This document shows, piece after piece, positions 1-9,565 of a stretch of 64,000 nucleotides of DNA. Below the pieces are notes generated by a model that saw only the letters and a list, made by a program, of their open reading frames with translations, was not told the DNA's origin and did not search any database. Location of the stretch: the NCBI RefSeq assembly GCF_040438885.1, contig NZ_CP159218.1, forward strand, positions 3,100,001 through 3,164,000. The letters run 5' to 3'. Made by a program: the position numbers and the translations under genes. Origin of the DNA: Nakamurella sp. A5-74 (GTDB taxonomy: Bacteria; Actinomycetota; Actinomycetes; Mycobacteriales; Nakamurellaceae). How positions within the stretch are numbered: the stretch's first letter is position 1; every line of letters starts with the position of its first letter.

Positions 1-2325
1 GGACAGGTCGCCCGTCTTGGCCAACAGATACCTGTCCAGCACGTCGGTCGAATCGGTGCGCCACTGTCCGACCCGCCCGGCCGCAGCGGCGTACAACGAC
101 AGGAAGTACCAGGCGTTCCAGAGCGGCAGCTGTGCCTGCCGGACACCCTCGCGGATACCCTCCTCGGTGACGACGAGGTTGCCGCCGCGCAGGATGGGGC
201 TGCTCATCAGGAACCACCGCATCGCATCGGCGCCGTCCCGGTCGAACACCTCCCGCACATCCGGATAGTTGTTCAGGGACTTCGACATCTTCAGCCCGTC
301 GTTGCCCAACACGATCCCGTGGCTGATGCAGGTGGAGAAGGCCGGCCGGTCGAACAGCGCGCTGGCCAGGATGTGAAGGGTGTAGAACCAGCCGCGGGTC
401 TGACCGATGTACTCGACGATGAAATCGGCCGGGAAATGGTTCTCGAACCAGTCACCGCTCTCGAACGGGTAGTGCACCTGGGCGTAGCTCATCGACCCGG
501 AGTCGAACCAGACGTCGAGCACATCGGCCACCCGACGCATCGTCGAGCGACCCGTCGGGTCGTCCGGGTTGGGGCGCGTCAGGTCGTCGACGAACGGCCG
601 GTGCAGATCGGGGTTGCCGTCTCGATCCTGCGGCACCGCACCGAAATCGCGCTCCAGTTCGGCGAAGGACCCGTAGACGTCGAGCCGCGGGTACGCAGGG
701 TCGTCGCTCTTCCACACCGGAACAGGGCTGCCCCAGAAGCGATTCCGGGTGATCGACCAGTCGCGCGCGTTCTCCAGCCACTTGCCGAACTGGCCGTCCT
801 TGATGTGCGCCGGCACCCAGTTGATCTGCTCGTTGAGTGCGAGCATCCGCTCCTTGATCGCCGTCACCTTCACGAACCAGGACGAGACCCCCTTGTAGAT
901 CAGGGGTTCGCGGCACCGCCAACAGTGCGGATAGCTGTGGTCGTAGGTCTCCTGGCGCAGCAGCACGGTTCCCGGTGTCACCGACGACCCGCGAGCGGAG
1001 CGAGCTGGGTCGTTCGGAGCATCAGATCCGGGGAGCGCAGCGACCTCGACCTGGTTCGGGGGGATCCCGGGGGGCGGAGCCCCCCGGGTGTTGGACTTCA
1101 GGGCGTCGATGATTTGCGGGTTCGCGTCGAACACCAGCATGCCCTCGTACTCGACGACCGGCGCGGTGAAACGGCCGTCCTTGCCGACCGGCATCACCGG
1201 CTCGATGCCCTCCCGATCGGTGACCACCTTGTCGTCCTCGCCGAACGCCCCTGCGGTGTGCACCAGGCCGGTGCCGTCGGTGGTGGTGACGAACTCGGCC
1301 GCGACGATCCGGAAGGCGTTCTCGTGGTCGAGGTAGTAGGCGAACGGCGGCAGGTAGTGCCGTCCGACCAGCTCGGCGCCGGTCCAGCGGGAGATGACGA
1401 CCGGCTCCTCGCCGAGCTCACGGGCGTACGCGGCCAGCCGGGTCTGTGCGAGCAAGTACCTGGCAGTCGCATCGCTGCCGGGGATCGCTGCCTCGACCAC
1501 GACATACTCGATGTCCGCACCGACCATGATCGCCAGGTTGGACGGCAGGGTCCACGGCGTGGTGGTCCAGACCAGTGCGCGGACGCCTACCAGCGGATCG
1601 TCGTCTCCGAGCCCGGGATCTGCGGCGATCTCCAGACCGACGGTGACGGCGGGATCCTGCCGCATCCGGTAGACCTCGTCGTCCATCCGGAGCTCGTGGT
1701 TGGACAGCGGTGTCTCGTCGTTCCAGCAGTAGGGCAGCACCCGGAAGCCCTCGTAGACCAGGCCCTTGTCGTGCAAGCTCTTGAACGCCCAGATCACCGA
1801 CTCCATGTAGTCGGGATTCATGGTGCGGTAGTCGTTGTCGAAATCGACCCAGCGGGCCTGGCGGGTGACGTACTCCCGCCAGTCGCCGGTGTACTTCATC
1901 ACCGACTCGCGGCAGGCCTCGTTGAACTTCTCGATCCCCAGCTCGAGGATCTCGTCGGTGGTCTTGATGCCGTTCAGTCGCATGGCCTCCAGCTCGGCCG
2001 GCAGCCCGTGGGTGTCCCAGCCGAAGCGCCGCTCGACCTTGCTCCCGCGCATCGTGCGGTAGCGCGGGACTACATCCTTGACGTACCCGGTGAGCAGGTG
2101 ACCGTAGTGCGGCAGGCCGTTGGCGAACGGTGGCCCGTCGTAGAAGACAAACTCGTTGGCGCCGTCCTCGCCGCCGTCCCGAGCATCGATCGAAGCCTGG
2201 AACGTGCCGTCGGCTGCCCAGAATCGCAGCACGGACTCTTCGATCGCGGGGAACTTCGGCTGGGCGCTGACGCCGGCCGCCGGTACACCGTCGAAGCCGG
2301 CCAGGGGGTAGCGGTCGTGCTGCAT
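1..2325 (-). CDS. ileS: Isoleucyl-tRNA synthetase, 3' end cut by window edge
   Basis: Class I aminoacyl-tRNA synthetase that charges tRNA-Ile in the cytoplasm. About 775 residues are visible; the C-terminal part lies beyond base 1. The HIGH-type motif HYGH is at residues 73-76 and KMSKS at 679-683 (bases 277-291). The editing domain and a CWRC zinc-type pair lie between them. The ATG at 2323-2325 is preceded by GAGGAG seven nt upstream. The gene is the last of the dcw/divIVA strand, behind a T-box leader and a strong terminator, so it forms its own unit. Oddity: residues about 412-451 are a low-complexity insertion just before the conserved [16 protein letters not shown] segment, encoded by palindrome-rich DNA (separate entry). 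Identification is certain. Confidence 0.97.
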   Translation of the reverse strand, partial: MQHDRYPLAGFDGVPAAGVSAQPKFPAIEESVLRFWAADGTFQASIDARDGGEDGANEFVFYDGPPFANGLPHYGHLLTGYVKDVVPRYRTMRGSKVERRFGWDTHGLPAELEAMRLNGIKTTDEILELGIEKFNEACRESVMKYTGDWREYVTRQARWVDFDNDYRTMNPDYMESVIWAFKSLHDKGLVYEGFRVLPYCWNDETPLSNHELRMDDEVYRMRQDPAVTVGLEIAADPGLGDDDPLVGVRALVWTTTPWTLPSNLAIMVGADIEYVVVEAAIPGSDATARYLLAQTRLAAYARELGEEPVVISRWTGAELVGRHYLPPFAYYLDHENAFRIVAAEFVTTTDGTGLVHTAGAFGEDDKVVTDREGIEPVMPVGKDGRFTAPVVEYEGMLVFDANPQIIDALKSNTRGAPPPGIPPNQVEVAALPGSDAPNDPARSARGSSVTPGTVLLRQETYDHSYPHCWRCREPLIYKGVSSWFVKVTAIKERMLALNEQINWVPAHIKDGQFGKWLENARDWSITRNRFWGSPVPVWKSDDPAYPRLDVYGSFAELERDFGAVPQDRDGNPDLHRPFVDDLTRPNPDDPTGRSTMRRVADVLDVWFDSGSMSYAQVHYPFESGDWFENHFPADFIVEYIGQTRGWFYTLHILASALFDRPAFSTCISHGIVLGNDGLKMSKSLNNYPDVREVFDRDGADAMRWFLMSSPILRGGNLVVTEEGIREGVRQAQLPLWNAWYFLSLYAAAAGRVGQWRTDSTDVLDRYLLAKTGDLS
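973..1092 (-). repeat. Palindrome-rich in-frame insertion inside ileS
   Basis: These 120 nt (40 codons) encode a Pro/Gly/Ala/Ser-rich stretch that I do not recall in IleS proteins of related bacteria. The DNA looks intergenic: a perfect 9-bp hairpin (arms 1066-1074 and 1080-1088, CCCGGGGGG against CCCCCCGGG), an outer ACGACCC/GGGTCGT pair (984-990 and 1007-1013), and the GAGCGGAGCGAG type of core common in dispersed actinobacterial repeats. The length is a multiple of three and there is no stop in the ileS frame. The boundaries are inferred from where normal IleS sequence resumes. Confidence 0.6.
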
Positions 2326-2335
2326 CGCGGTGCTC

Positions 2336-2520
2336 CTCGTCGTCTGCTCGTTGATCTGGACGGGTGCCAGATCGTGCAGGGACGAGTCGGTGTCCGTCTG
2401 GTCGACGTCCACCGTCCCGCGGTACCACCCCGCTTGCCACCGGACCCGGTGGTACCGGATCCGACGACCGCTCGTTCCGGGGTTGTCCTGGCTCGATGCC
2501 CGGAAACCCCGTCCGGCTGT
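2336..2520 (-). promoter_or_regulatory. T-box riboswitch (ultrashort stem I, Ile specifier) upstream of ileS
   Basis: On the minus strand the canonical T-box GGGGTGGTACCGCG lies at 2418-2431 and can pair with an upstream GGTACCACC arm. Further upstream, arms TTCCGGG (2499-2505) and CCCGGAA (2475-2481) close a 17-nt loop that presents ATC (2495-2497), an isoleucine codon. This matches the short specifier hairpin known for actinobacterial ileS T-boxes. There is no U-tract terminator before the ATG. A CTCGTC segment can pair with GACGAG at the ribosome site, and CGCGG of the T-box can pair with CCGCG just before the ATG. Control at translation initiation is therefore inferred: uncharged tRNA-Ile would free the ribosome site. 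Confidence 0.88.
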
Positions 2521-2670
2521 GTCGGGCCGGACCCGTCCGGTTCTAGTGAGCAGCGCGTCTGGTGAGCACCGAGCTGCCGTTCTTCCGGATGGCTCGCCGG
2601 TGATGGCCGGGTCATCGCCAGGTATGCCTGGGACTACATGCCCACCATCGTATCGCTCCGCGGCAAGCAG

Positions 2671-2702
2671 GAAGGACCGGGAGCATCAGCTCCCGGTCCT
2701 TC
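2671..2702 (-). terminator. Perfect 14-bp hairpin after divIVA
   Basis: Arms 2671-2684 and 2689-2702 are perfectly complementary around an ATCA loop, 27 nt beyond the divIVA stop. There is no clear U-tract, as is common for hairpin terminators in high-GC actinobacteria. It separates divIVA from the ileS T-box transcript. Confidence 0.8.
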
Positions 2703-2728
2703 CCGGTGACTCTCGTGTGCGGCCGCTG

Positions 2729-3562
2729 TTACTTACGGGCCGGCTCGTCCTGCGGCGCAGCGGCAGCGTTGTTGCCCTCGTCCAGCTGGGAGAGCTGCTC
2801 GGTGATCCACCCCTTGAGGCGGCTGCGGTACTCACGCTCGTACGTCCGCAGATCGTCGATCTTCTTCTCCAGGGCGGTGCGCTGCTCGGTGAGCTGCGTC
2901 ATCACCTCGCCGTACTTGCGCTGGGCCTCACGGTCCATCGCCTCCGCCTTGAGCTGACTGTCCCGGGTAGCGGCCTCGGCCGCAGCATTCGCGTCGGCGA
3001 CGGTCTTCTCGGACCGGTTCTTGGCATCGCTGAGCGTCTGCTCGGACCGGTTCTTCGCGTCGCTGAGCAGCGCCTCCGACTCGGCCTTCGCCGACGACCG
3101 GACCTGCTCCGCCTCTTCGGCAGCTTCGTCGGTCAGGCGCTGCGCGGTCTCCTCGGCGAGGCCGAGCAGCCGAGCAGCATGTACGTGATGATCCGCGGTA
3201 CCCGGCGCCTTCTGGGCAGGTGCCTGCTGGACGGGAACGGGGGTCGGCTCCGGCTGCGGAACCTGCTCAACCACGGGCTCCGGCTTCGCCATCACAGGCT
3301 GCGGTGCCGGCTCGACGACCGCCGACTGCTGCTCGACCGGCTGCTCGGGCACCTGCTGTTCGGGAGCGACCGGCGCGGACGCCTGCCCCGACTCAGTGGC
3401 CGACAGCCGCAGGGTCAGTTCGTTGTTCTCCTCGATCAGTCGGCTCAGCTCCGCCTCGACCAGGTCCAGGAAGGCATCGACCTCGTCCTCGTCGTAGCCA
3501 CGCTTGCCGATGGACGGCTTCTTGAAGGCGACGTTGTGCACGTCGGCGGGCGTCAGCCGCAT
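2729..3562 (-). CDS. divIVA: DivIVA/Wag31 polar-growth and septum-site coiled-coil protein
   Basis: Cytoplasmic scaffold that binds curved membrane at poles and septa and recruits wall-synthesis machinery in actinobacteria. The N-terminal lipid-binding domain is clear (MRLTPADVHN at 1-10, then IGKRGYDEDEVDAFLD). A Pro/Val/Gln-rich linker spans about 60-125 and a long coiled coil rich in SDAKNRSEQ-like heptads runs about 130-265. I chose the ATG at 3560-3562, which has GAGGAG five nt upstream; a GTG at 3568 overlaps that ribosome site. At 277 residues it has normal size. Its position after yggT and before ileS is the usual actinobacterial order. Confidence 0.96.
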   Translation of the reverse strand: MRLTPADVHNVAFKKPSIGKRGYDEDEVDAFLDLVEAELSRLIEENNELTLRLSATESGQASAPVAPEQQVPEQPVEQQSAVVEPAPQPVMAKPEPVVEQVPQPEPTPVPVQQAPAQKAPGTADHHVHAARLLGLAEETAQRLTDEAAEEAEQVRSSAKAESEALLSDAKNRSEQTLSDAKNRSEKTVADANAAAEAATRDSQLKAEAMDREAQRKYGEVMTQLTEQRTALEKKIDDLRTYEREYRSRLKGWITEQLSQLDEGNNAAAAPQDEPARK

Positions 3563-3708
3563 TCTCACTCCTCACAGATCGCAACCACTCAGGATCGCGG
3601 TCGACTCCCAGCCCGATGCGGTTCGGCACCGGACACTGCTCCCCCGCCGTAGCGGTGGCCCTGCCTGTCGTGCAAGTACAAGTGCTCGGTACCGCTCGGG
3701 TCCAACTG

Positions 3709-4011
3709 TCAGAGCAGCGTGGTCCAGGCGAATCGACCGACCACGCTCATCAGTATGACAAGAAGGATGAGCAGAACGATAACGCTGAGGTCGAACCCTA
3801 CTCCCCCGATCCGCACGGTCGGCAGCACACGTCGGAGCGCTCTGATGGGCGGATCCGTCGTGGTGTAGATGACCTCTACAGCCATGGCGCCGACCCCGGC
3901 CGGCCGCCACCGGCGGGCGAAGATCCTGACGAAATCGACGATCAGCCGGGCGATGATCAGCCAGCGGACGGCCCACAGCACCAGGTACAGGACCTGCCAG
4001 AGGGTGTTCAC
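3709..4011 (-). CDS. YggT family membrane protein
   Basis: A 100-residue integral membrane protein of the YggT family with two hydrophobic regions (about 3-30 and 72-95) and the family's central motif of small residues plus TDPP-x-R. It starts at a GTG (4009-4011). Function is not settled; the gene lies between sepF and divIVA in most actinobacteria and firmicutes, suggesting a part in division or envelope work. The 146 bp between it and divIVA probably carry a divIVA promoter, but I cannot point to convincing hexamers. Confidence 0.88.
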   Translation of the reverse strand: MNTLWQVLYLVLWAVRWLIIARLIVDFVRIFARRWRPAGVGAMAVEVIYTTTDPPIRALRRVLPTVRIGGVGFDLSVIVLLILLVILMSVVGRFAWTTLL

Positions 4012-4082
4012 CAGACCACTTCTACCCGATCAGGTTCCGGACGCGCCAAGACGGTCACTCTCGTCACTGGCGGCGGGCGGTC

Positions 4083-4895
4083 TCAGCGGCCGGAGCGATC
4101 GGTGTCGCCGTCCGGCTGGTGCAGCATGAAGACCTTGGTGGTGACCTTGTCGATCGAGCCACGGACGGCGAACGCCAGGCCGGCGGCGAAGTCGACCATC
4201 CGGCGCGCCTCGGCATCAGTCAGCTCGGTCATGTCGAGGATGACGGCCTGACCCGTGCGGTACAGCTCACCGACCTCCCGGGCGTCGGCGAAGCCGGTCA
4301 GGCTGACGGTGGACGGCTTGGCGCTGGCCGGATCGACCGCGGCGACCTCGGCGGGCAGCGGCTGCACTGCGAGCGCGCCCTGGGTGCTGTAATCGACGTC
4401 CTCGCTCTGCCGACCCGCGCCGCGACCGGACTTCGACCGTCGTCCACCGAGCGCGGAGTGGGCCCGCGGCTCGGCCGGCCGGCTCCGGTCGGCGCCGGTG
4501 TACGGCGAGGAGCCTGCATGATCGGAAGCGGGGTGGTCGGCAGTGTTGTCCGCAGGGGAATCGGCGTAGCGGCCCGCGTATTCGAGTTCGCGACGGCCGT
4601 GGTCCCCGGCCTCGCTGTGGTGGGTGTCGGCCGCGTAGTCGCCGTAGGCGTCGACGCCGGTGCTGATGGAGGCGTCCGCCGCGTAGTCATCCCGCTGGTA
4701 GTCATCCGTGGCGTATCCGGCCCGGTCGCCGCCGTCGACAGGATAATCGGCATCGTCGCCGTCGTACCGCGGGTGGTGGTCGCCGTCCTGCTCGTCGACG
4801 GCGTAGTGGTCGGCCTGCTCACCGCGGGCTGCGTACCGATCGGATTCGTCCGGGACCAGGCCGAGGAACGCCCCCATCTTTCGCAACGTGCCCAT
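4083..4895 (-). CDS. sepF: SepF, FtsZ membrane anchor
   Basis: SepF bundles FtsZ and tethers it to the membrane; it is the main anchor where FtsA is absent, as here. The start MGTLRKMGAFLGLVPDES (ATG 4893-4895, ribosome site AAGGGA) is the conserved amphipathic membrane-binding helix. Residues about 20-165 form an unusually Asp/Tyr/His-rich acidic linker. The last 80 residues are the SepF core (STVSLTGFAD... ILDMTELTDAEARRMVDFAAGL). At 270 residues it is at the long end for the family because of the linker. An in-frame extension to 4967 has no support. Confidence 0.95.
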   Translation of the reverse strand: MGTLRKMGAFLGLVPDESDRYAARGEQADHYAVDEQDGDHHPRYDGDDADYPVDGGDRAGYATDDYQRDDYAADASISTGVDAYGDYAADTHHSEAGDHGRRELEYAGRYADSPADNTADHPASDHAGSSPYTGADRSRPAEPRAHSALGGRRSKSGRGAGRQSEDVDYSTQGALAVQPLPAEVAAVDPASAKPSTVSLTGFADAREVGELYRTGQAVILDMTELTDAEARRMVDFAAGLAFAVRGSIDKVTTKVFMLHQPDGDTDRSGR

Positions 4896-5073
4896 GTCGG
4901 TCCCTTCGTGTGCCGGAGTCCCGAGGCAGGTGGCGCCCGGGCTGATGCGGTGCGCGGCGGTCCGCACATCGCATGGAACAAACGCTAATCGGGTGGTCGC
5001 ACCCGACCGTGTTGCGACACGCGAGAACCCTGGGGCTGGTGCGACTTCCAGCCGGCACGTCGCGCTCGCCCGC

Positions 5074-5811
5074 TCAGTTCTCGAGCCAGATCAGACCGGC
5101 CTGGCGGCCGGTGGTGGTACCCGACCGCTGGGCTCGGCGGTGCGAGAAGAGCTCGTCGTCGGTCATCGTGCACCGCTCGTCGACGGCGACCGCGGCCACG
5201 CCCGCTTCCAGAGCCTGGCGGCGCAGACCCGCCCGTAGGTCCAGACCCGGTGTCCCCCAGGAGGTCTCGCACGCCGATCCGGGCAGGACATGCTCCACCT
5301 CGGCCTGCAGGGCGGACGGTACCTCGTAGCAGCTCCCGCAGATCGCGGGCCCGAGCAGCAGGTCGATCCCGTCGAGCCGCGCACCGGCGTCGAGCATCCG
5401 CTGCACCAGGATCGGGACGATGCCGTCCGCAGCCCCCACCCGGCCCGCATGTGCCGCACCGATGACACCGGCGGCGGGATCGGCCGCCAGCACCGGCACA
5501 CAGTCGGCCACCAGGACCGCCAGCACCAGGCCGGGGGTGGTGGTCACCACTCCGTCGGTGGCGTCCAGCTGTTCGACGTGACCCACCCTGGCCACCGTGC
5601 TGGAGTGCGTCTGGCCCATCCACTGCAGGTCGGACGGATCTGCGCCGATCCGCCCCGCGATCCGTGATCTGTTGCGGCGCACGGCTTCCGGATCGTCGCC
5701 GACGGCGCCGCCGAGATTGCAGCTGTCGTACGGGGCGGCGGAGACACCTCCGGCCCGGCCGGTCATCACCCGATGGACCGCACCTGCCGGTGGAGCGGAC
5801 GAACTCGTCAC
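5074..5811 (-). CDS. pgeF: PgeF/YfiH-type polyphenol oxidase family protein
   Basis: Member of the DUF152 (laccase-domain) family; in E. coli PgeF edits peptidoglycan precursors by removing misplaced L-Ser, and other members act on purine nucleosides. The zinc-site residues are visible: H69 in the QTHS motif, C104 in ADCVPVL and H121 in AHAGRVG, followed by [11 protein letters not shown]. It starts at a GTG whose bases overlap the ftsZ stop as GTGA, so the two are translationally coupled. Its 245 residues are normal. In most relatives yggS follows; here the next gene is sepF, 178 bp away. Confidence 0.92.
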   Translation of the reverse strand: MTSSSAPPAGAVHRVMTGRAGGVSAAPYDSCNLGGAVGDDPEAVRRNRSRIAGRIGADPSDLQWMGQTHSSTVARVGHVEQLDATDGVVTTTPGLVLAVLVADCVPVLAADPAAGVIGAAHAGRVGAADGIVPILVQRMLDAGARLDGIDLLLGPAICGSCYEVPSALQAEVEHVLPGSACETSWGTPGLDLRAGLRRQALEAGVAAVAVDERCTMTDDELFSHRRAQRSGTTTGRQAGLIWLEN

Positions 5812-7061
5812 CGCTTCATGAAGGGGGGCACGTCCACGTCGTCATCGTCGACCAGCGGCACGGCGGAGCGGTGCGGGGGTGCCTGGGGCGGGGTCGGCGG
5901 GGTGTAGGGCTGCGCGGACGGGCCCTGCTGGTCACCGGAGCGCTGCTGCGGGGCCTGCTGGTGCCCGGACTGCTGGTAGGGCGCCGGCTGGTGCCCGGAC
6001 TGCTGGTAGGGCGCCTGCTGGGCGGGCTGGTCGCGGCGAACGGCACCGGCGGCCGCCCCTGCGATCGGCGCACCGGCGGACCGCTGACCACCGACCGGCA
6101 GACCGGGGTTGGTCGGCGTCGAGTCGAAGCCGGCCGCGATCACCGTCACCCGCACCTCGTCGCCGAGGGAGTCGTCGATGACGGTGCCGAAGATGATGTT
6201 GGCATCCTCGTGGGCTGCCTCCTGGACCAGGGTCGCAGCCTCGTTGATCTCGAACAGGCCGAGGTCACTGCCGCCGGCGATCGACAGCAGCACGCCGAGG
6301 GCGCCGTCCATCGAGGCCTCCAGCAGCGGTGAGTTGATCGCCTTCTGGGCCGCCTCGACGGCTCGGCCCTCGCCGCGGGCGGACCCGATGCCCATCAATG
6401 CAGTACCGGCGCCGGCCATCACGCTCTTGACGTCCGCGAAGTCGACGTTGATCAGGCCAGGAGTGGTGATCAGATCGGTGATGCCCTGGACGCCGTTCAG
6501 CAGCACCTCGTCGGCCGAGCGGAACGCGTCCATCAACGTCACACCCTGGTCGCCGAGCTGCAGCAGCCGGTCGTTGGGGATGACGATGAGGGTGTCGCAC
6601 TCGGCGCGGAGCGCGTTGATCCCGTCCTCCGCCTGACCGCCGCGGCGGCGGCCCTCGAAGGTGAACGGGCGGGTGACGACACCGATGGTGAGCGCGCCGA
6701 GGCTCCGGGCGATCGAGGCGACGACCGGAGCACCACCGGTGCCGGTGCCGCCGCCCTCGCCCGCCGTCACGAAGACCATGTCGGCGCCCTTGAGGACCTC
6801 CTCGATCTCGGCGCGGTGGTCCTCGGCAGCCTTGGCGCCCACGTCGGGGTTGGCACCGGCACCGAGGCCTCTGGTGTTCTCCCGGCCGACGTCGAGCTTG
6901 ACGTCGGCGTCGCTCATCAGCAGCGCCTGCGCATCGGTGTTGATCGCGATGAACTCGACGCCGCGCAGGCCGACCTCGATCATCCGGTTCACGGCGTTGA
7001 CGCCGCCGCCGCCGATACCGACGACCTTGATCACCGCGAGGTAGTTGTGCGGAGGTGTCAT
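5808..7061 (-). CDS. ftsZ: FtsZ, tubulin-like division GTPase
   Basis: GTP-dependent polymer-forming protein that builds the Z ring. The tubulin signature GGGTGTG is at 103-109, the N-terminal nucleotide loop GIGGGG at 15-20, and the synergy-loop segment NVDFADV at 205-211. The C-terminal tail ends DVPPFMKR, the docking peptide for SepF. The intrinsically disordered linker (about 315-405) carries three tandem decapeptides, APYQQSGHQ-like, at 350-379. The ATG at 7059-7061 has GGGAAGG upstream. The gene stands 319 bp from ftsQ and so has room for its own promoters. At 417 residues it is complete. Confidence 0.98.
   Translation of the reverse strand: MTPPHNYLAVIKVVGIGGGGVNAVNRMIEVGLRGVEFIAINTDAQALLMSDADVKLDVGRENTRGLGAGANPDVGAKAAEDHRAEIEEVLKGADMVFVTAGEGGGTGTGGAPVVASIARSLGALTIGVVTRPFTFEGRRRGGQAEDGINALRAECDTLIVIPNDRLLQLGDQGVTLMDAFRSADEVLLNGVQGITDLITTPGLINVDFADVKSVMAGAGTALMGIGSARGEGRAVEAAQKAINSPLLEASMDGALGVLLSIAGGSDLGLFEINEAATLVQEAAHEDANIIFGTVIDDSLGDEVRVTVIAAGFDSTPTNPGLPVGGQRSAGAPIAGAAAGAVRRDQPAQQAPYQQSGHQPAPYQQSGHQQAPQQRSGDQQGPSAQPYTPPTPPQAPPHRSAVPLVDDDDVDVPPFMKR
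5925..6014 (-). repeat. 30-bp tandem repeat in the FtsZ linker
   Basis: Three 30-bp units encode residues 350-359, 360-369 and 370-379 of FtsZ. The first two are almost identical ([10 protein letters not shown] and [10 protein letters not shown]); the third has diverged ([10 protein letters not shown]). The repeat sits wholly in the disordered linker between the GTPase core and the C-terminal docking peptide. Confidence 0.85.
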
Positions 7062-7380
7062 GGGGTGCCTTCCCTCGTGAACGCGGACGCTGCCGGTCGC
7101 GCCGTGTGCTGGTGTCGTACTGCGGGTGCAGCCTGGTCCCGCCGGGTGAGGGGGCGTACCGCTTCCCCGCGACCGCCCGAGAAGGTCGACCCGCTCCCGC
7201 GAGTCTCAACTCTCGACCTCAACCACAGCGTTATAGTTATGTCAAGTGGTGCTCCCGCAACGGTAGGCGGAGCGCACCCCTCGATGCGGCAGGAGACTGC
7301 GCGTGTCGCCCTTCGACGTCCAAGTTCGGGACGGGTCCGGTCGAGCTGCTGCCTGCCGGAAGCCGAGGGCCACGGTCGTA
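7062..7380 (-). promoter_or_regulatory. ftsQ-ftsZ intergenic region with conserved ftsZ upstream block
   Basis: The 319-bp gap holds no gene. On the minus strand it contains TTGACATAACTATAAC (7230-7245), AT-rich in a GC-rich setting, followed downstream by two TTGAG motifs within 7202-7222. As far as I recall, a very similar block precedes ftsZ in many actinobacteria, so this is the likely ftsZ promoter and control area. TTGACA and TATAAC are only four bp apart, so they cannot be the -35 and -10 of one promoter; overlapping promoters or a protein site are alternatives. Confidence 0.55.
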
Positions 7381-8094
7381 CTACTTGACCGACACCATGG
7401 TCGGGTCGGACAGGTCGAAGACGGATCCCGGCTGCCGCAGCATCACCGGCAGCACCTTGGCCTTCTGCTCCCCCGCCGACGAGTCGCCCCAGATCACCGT
7501 CCGCTTGTCCGCGAGCAACAACTCGATCCGGTACGGGCTGGCGGCCCGGACCGAGGAGACCAGGGCGGAGACCGAGGCCGGCAGGGAATCCACCACCGAC
7601 AGCGCCGCGGTCGTCGACGGATCCTGCGCACCGGGGGTGGCCAGCTCGATCTGCATCAGCTTGGCCGGCTTCACCTTCGTCGGCGCGAACGGGACCCCGC
7701 TCGCATCCAGCGACCACCAGGCGTCGTTGGCCTTCGTCACCGCGACGGCGACCCGCTGCCGGACGGTCACCCGCAGACCGTTGGGCCAGCTCCGGTCGAC
7801 CGTGGTCGCCGCGATGTCCGGGATACCGGCCAGCGCCTGCTGCAGCTCCGCGGTGTCGACCTCGGCCAGCGGCGCCCCGACCTGCGGGGCGAGCTGCGCG
7901 CGGACCTGCTGTTCGACCGACTGTTCGGCGCCGACGACGGACACCGTGCGCAGCGCCAGCACCGAGGTGAAGTAGACGACGTAGACGGCGGATCCGGCGA
8001 GCGCGACGACGAGTCCGACGGCCAGCAGCAGGGGCCACCGCCGGGGAGCGTGGTCCGGTCTGGGACGCGGCGCGCGGGGGTGGGCCTCACGCAT
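7381..8094 (-). CDS. ftsQ: FtsQ/DivIB, bitopic divisome protein
   Basis: Membrane-anchored divisome connector that works with FtsL and FtsB-type partners. The basic, Pro-rich cytoplasmic tail covers residues 1-19, one transmembrane helix about 21-42, and a POTRA domain starts near residue 45 (LRTVSVVGAEQ). The rest is the beta domain (SWPNGLRVTVRQR). I chose the ATG at 8092-8094, which overlaps the end of murC by 8 nt; the in-frame ATG at 8127 would overlap by 41 nt and has no ribosome site. Length 237 residues, normal for actinobacteria. Confidence 0.93.
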   Translation of the reverse strand: MREAHPRAPRPRPDHAPRRWPLLLAVGLVVALAGSAVYVVYFTSVLALRTVSVVGAEQSVEQQVRAQLAPQVGAPLAEVDTAELQQALAGIPDIAATTVDRSWPNGLRVTVRQRVAVAVTKANDAWWSLDASGVPFAPTKVKPAKLMQIELATPGAQDPSTTAALSVVDSLPASVSALVSSVRAASPYRIELLLADKRTVIWGDSSAGEQKAKVLPVMLRQPGSVFDLSDPTMVSVK

Positions 8095-9565
8095 GACCCA
8101 ACGCCCCGTCCGGATCAGGTCCGGCATCCAGCCGGTCGAGGATCTCCGGTCCGAGCATCGTCACGTCGCCGGCGCCCATCGTGACCACCACGTCATCGAC
8201 GCGGACGAGCCCAGCCACCACGTCGGCCGCCCTGGCCAGGCTGGGCTCGAAGATCACCTCGGGTGCGGACACGGCATCGGCGATCAGCGCGCCGGTGACC
8301 CCCGGCTGCGGATCCTCCCTGGCGCCGTAGACGTCGAGCACCACGACCACGTCGGCCAGCGACAACGCGGCGGCGAACTCGGGGGCGAAGGTCGCCGTGC
8401 GGGAGTACAGGTGCGGTTGGAACACCACGACCAATCGACCGCCGCCGACCGGGACGACGGTGCGGGCGGCCTCGAGCTGGGCCCGTACCTCGGTCGGGTG
8501 GTGCGCATAGTCGTCGTAGACAGTCACGCCGGCGGCCCTGCCCTTGAACTGGAAGCGCCGACGGACGCCGGTGTAGCTCGCCAGCCCCTCGACCATCGTC
8601 GCGGGAGAGACCCCGGCCAACACTCCGGCGGTGAACGCCGCTGTGGCGTTGCGCAGCATGTGCTCGCCGGGGACGGCGAGCTCGATCGCGGCGGACGTGC
8701 CGTCCGGCAGCACGAGTTCGGCGCGGGAGAACGGCCCGTCGGCCCCGAAGGCGGTGATCCGGATCGGGGCGTCGGCCGCGGTTCCGTAGCCAATCACCCG
8801 CAGCCCCTCCGGCACCCCTGAGGGGTTGCGCTGCAGGCGATCCAGCAGTGCCCGCACGCCTGCGTCGTCGAGGCAGACGATCAGGAAACCGCCGGGGACG
8901 ATCCGCCGGACGAAGGCGTCGAAGACGGCCGCATAGGCCTCCGCGCTGCCGTGGTGGTCGAGGTGGTCGGGCTCCAGGTTGGTGATGATCGCGCCCTGCG
9001 GCGCGAAGGCCAGGAACGAGGAATCGGATTCGTCCGCCTCCGCGATGAACAGATCGCCGCTGCCGTGGTGCGCGCCGGATCCCGACTCGTTGAGCTCGCC
9101 GCCGATCGCGAACGACGGGTCGACCCCGGCGTGCTGGAGCGCCACCGTCAACATCGAGGTGGTGGACGTCTTGCCGTGGGTCCCGGCGATGCAGATGCTG
9201 CGCCGTCCGATCATCAACGCGGCCAACGCATCTGCGCGCCTGACGACCGCGATGCCGCGGTCCCGGGCGGCGACGAGCTCCGGGTTGTCCGGCCGGATCG
9301 CGGTCGACACCACCACTGCGGTGGGGCCCTGCTCGCCGAACAGGTCGAGGTTCTCCGGGCGATGACCGACGACGGTACGCACCCCCCGTACCGACAACGC
9401 CGCGAGCACCGCGGAGTCCTTCACGTCCGATCCGGAGACGTCCAGTCCCCGGTCGGCGAGGATCCGGGCGATCGCACTCATTCCCGCACCACCGACCCCG
9501 ACCAGATGGATGCGGGCGAGCACCACGCCGGCGGCGGTCGTCGGTGCGGGTTCGGGGGGCATCAT
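8087..9565 (-). CDS. murC: MurC, UDP-MurNAc:L-alanine ligase
   Basis: ATP-dependent ligase that adds L-Ala to UDP-MurNAc, the first step of stem-peptide synthesis. The Rossmann loop GVGGAGMS is at 23-30 and the ligase P-loop GTHGKTST at 128-135; later motifs include [10 protein letters not shown] and [10 protein letters not shown]. The start ATG (9563-9565) overlaps the murG stop as ATGA, and its 3' end overlaps ftsQ. At 492 residues it is complete. Confidence 0.97.
   Translation of the reverse strand: MMPPEPAPTTAAGVVLARIHLVGVGGAGMSAIARILADRGLDVSGSDVKDSAVLAALSVRGVRTVVGHRPENLDLFGEQGPTAVVVSTAIRPDNPELVAARDRGIAVVRRADALAALMIGRRSICIAGTHGKTSTTSMLTVALQHAGVDPSFAIGGELNESGSGAHHGSGDLFIAEADESDSSFLAFAPQGAIITNLEPDHLDHHGSAEAYAAVFDAFVRRIVPGGFLIVCLDDAGVRALLDRLQRNPSGVPEGLRVIGYGTAADAPIRITAFGADGPFSRAELVLPDGTSAAIELAVPGEHMLRNATAAFTAGVLAGVSPATMVEGLASYTGVRRRFQFKGRAAGVTVYDDYAHHPTEVRAQLEAARTVVPVGGGRLVVVFQPHLYSRTATFAPEFAAALSLADVVVVLDVYGAREDPQPGVTGALIADAVSAPEVIFEPSLARAADVVAGLVRVDDVVVTMGAGDVTMLGPEILDRLDAGPDPDGALGHA

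Noticed and set aside
319-2565. 748-residue plus-strand frame antisense to ileS
   Set aside because: Composition is that of a GC-rich shadow; the minus strand encodes a complete IleS core over the same bases.
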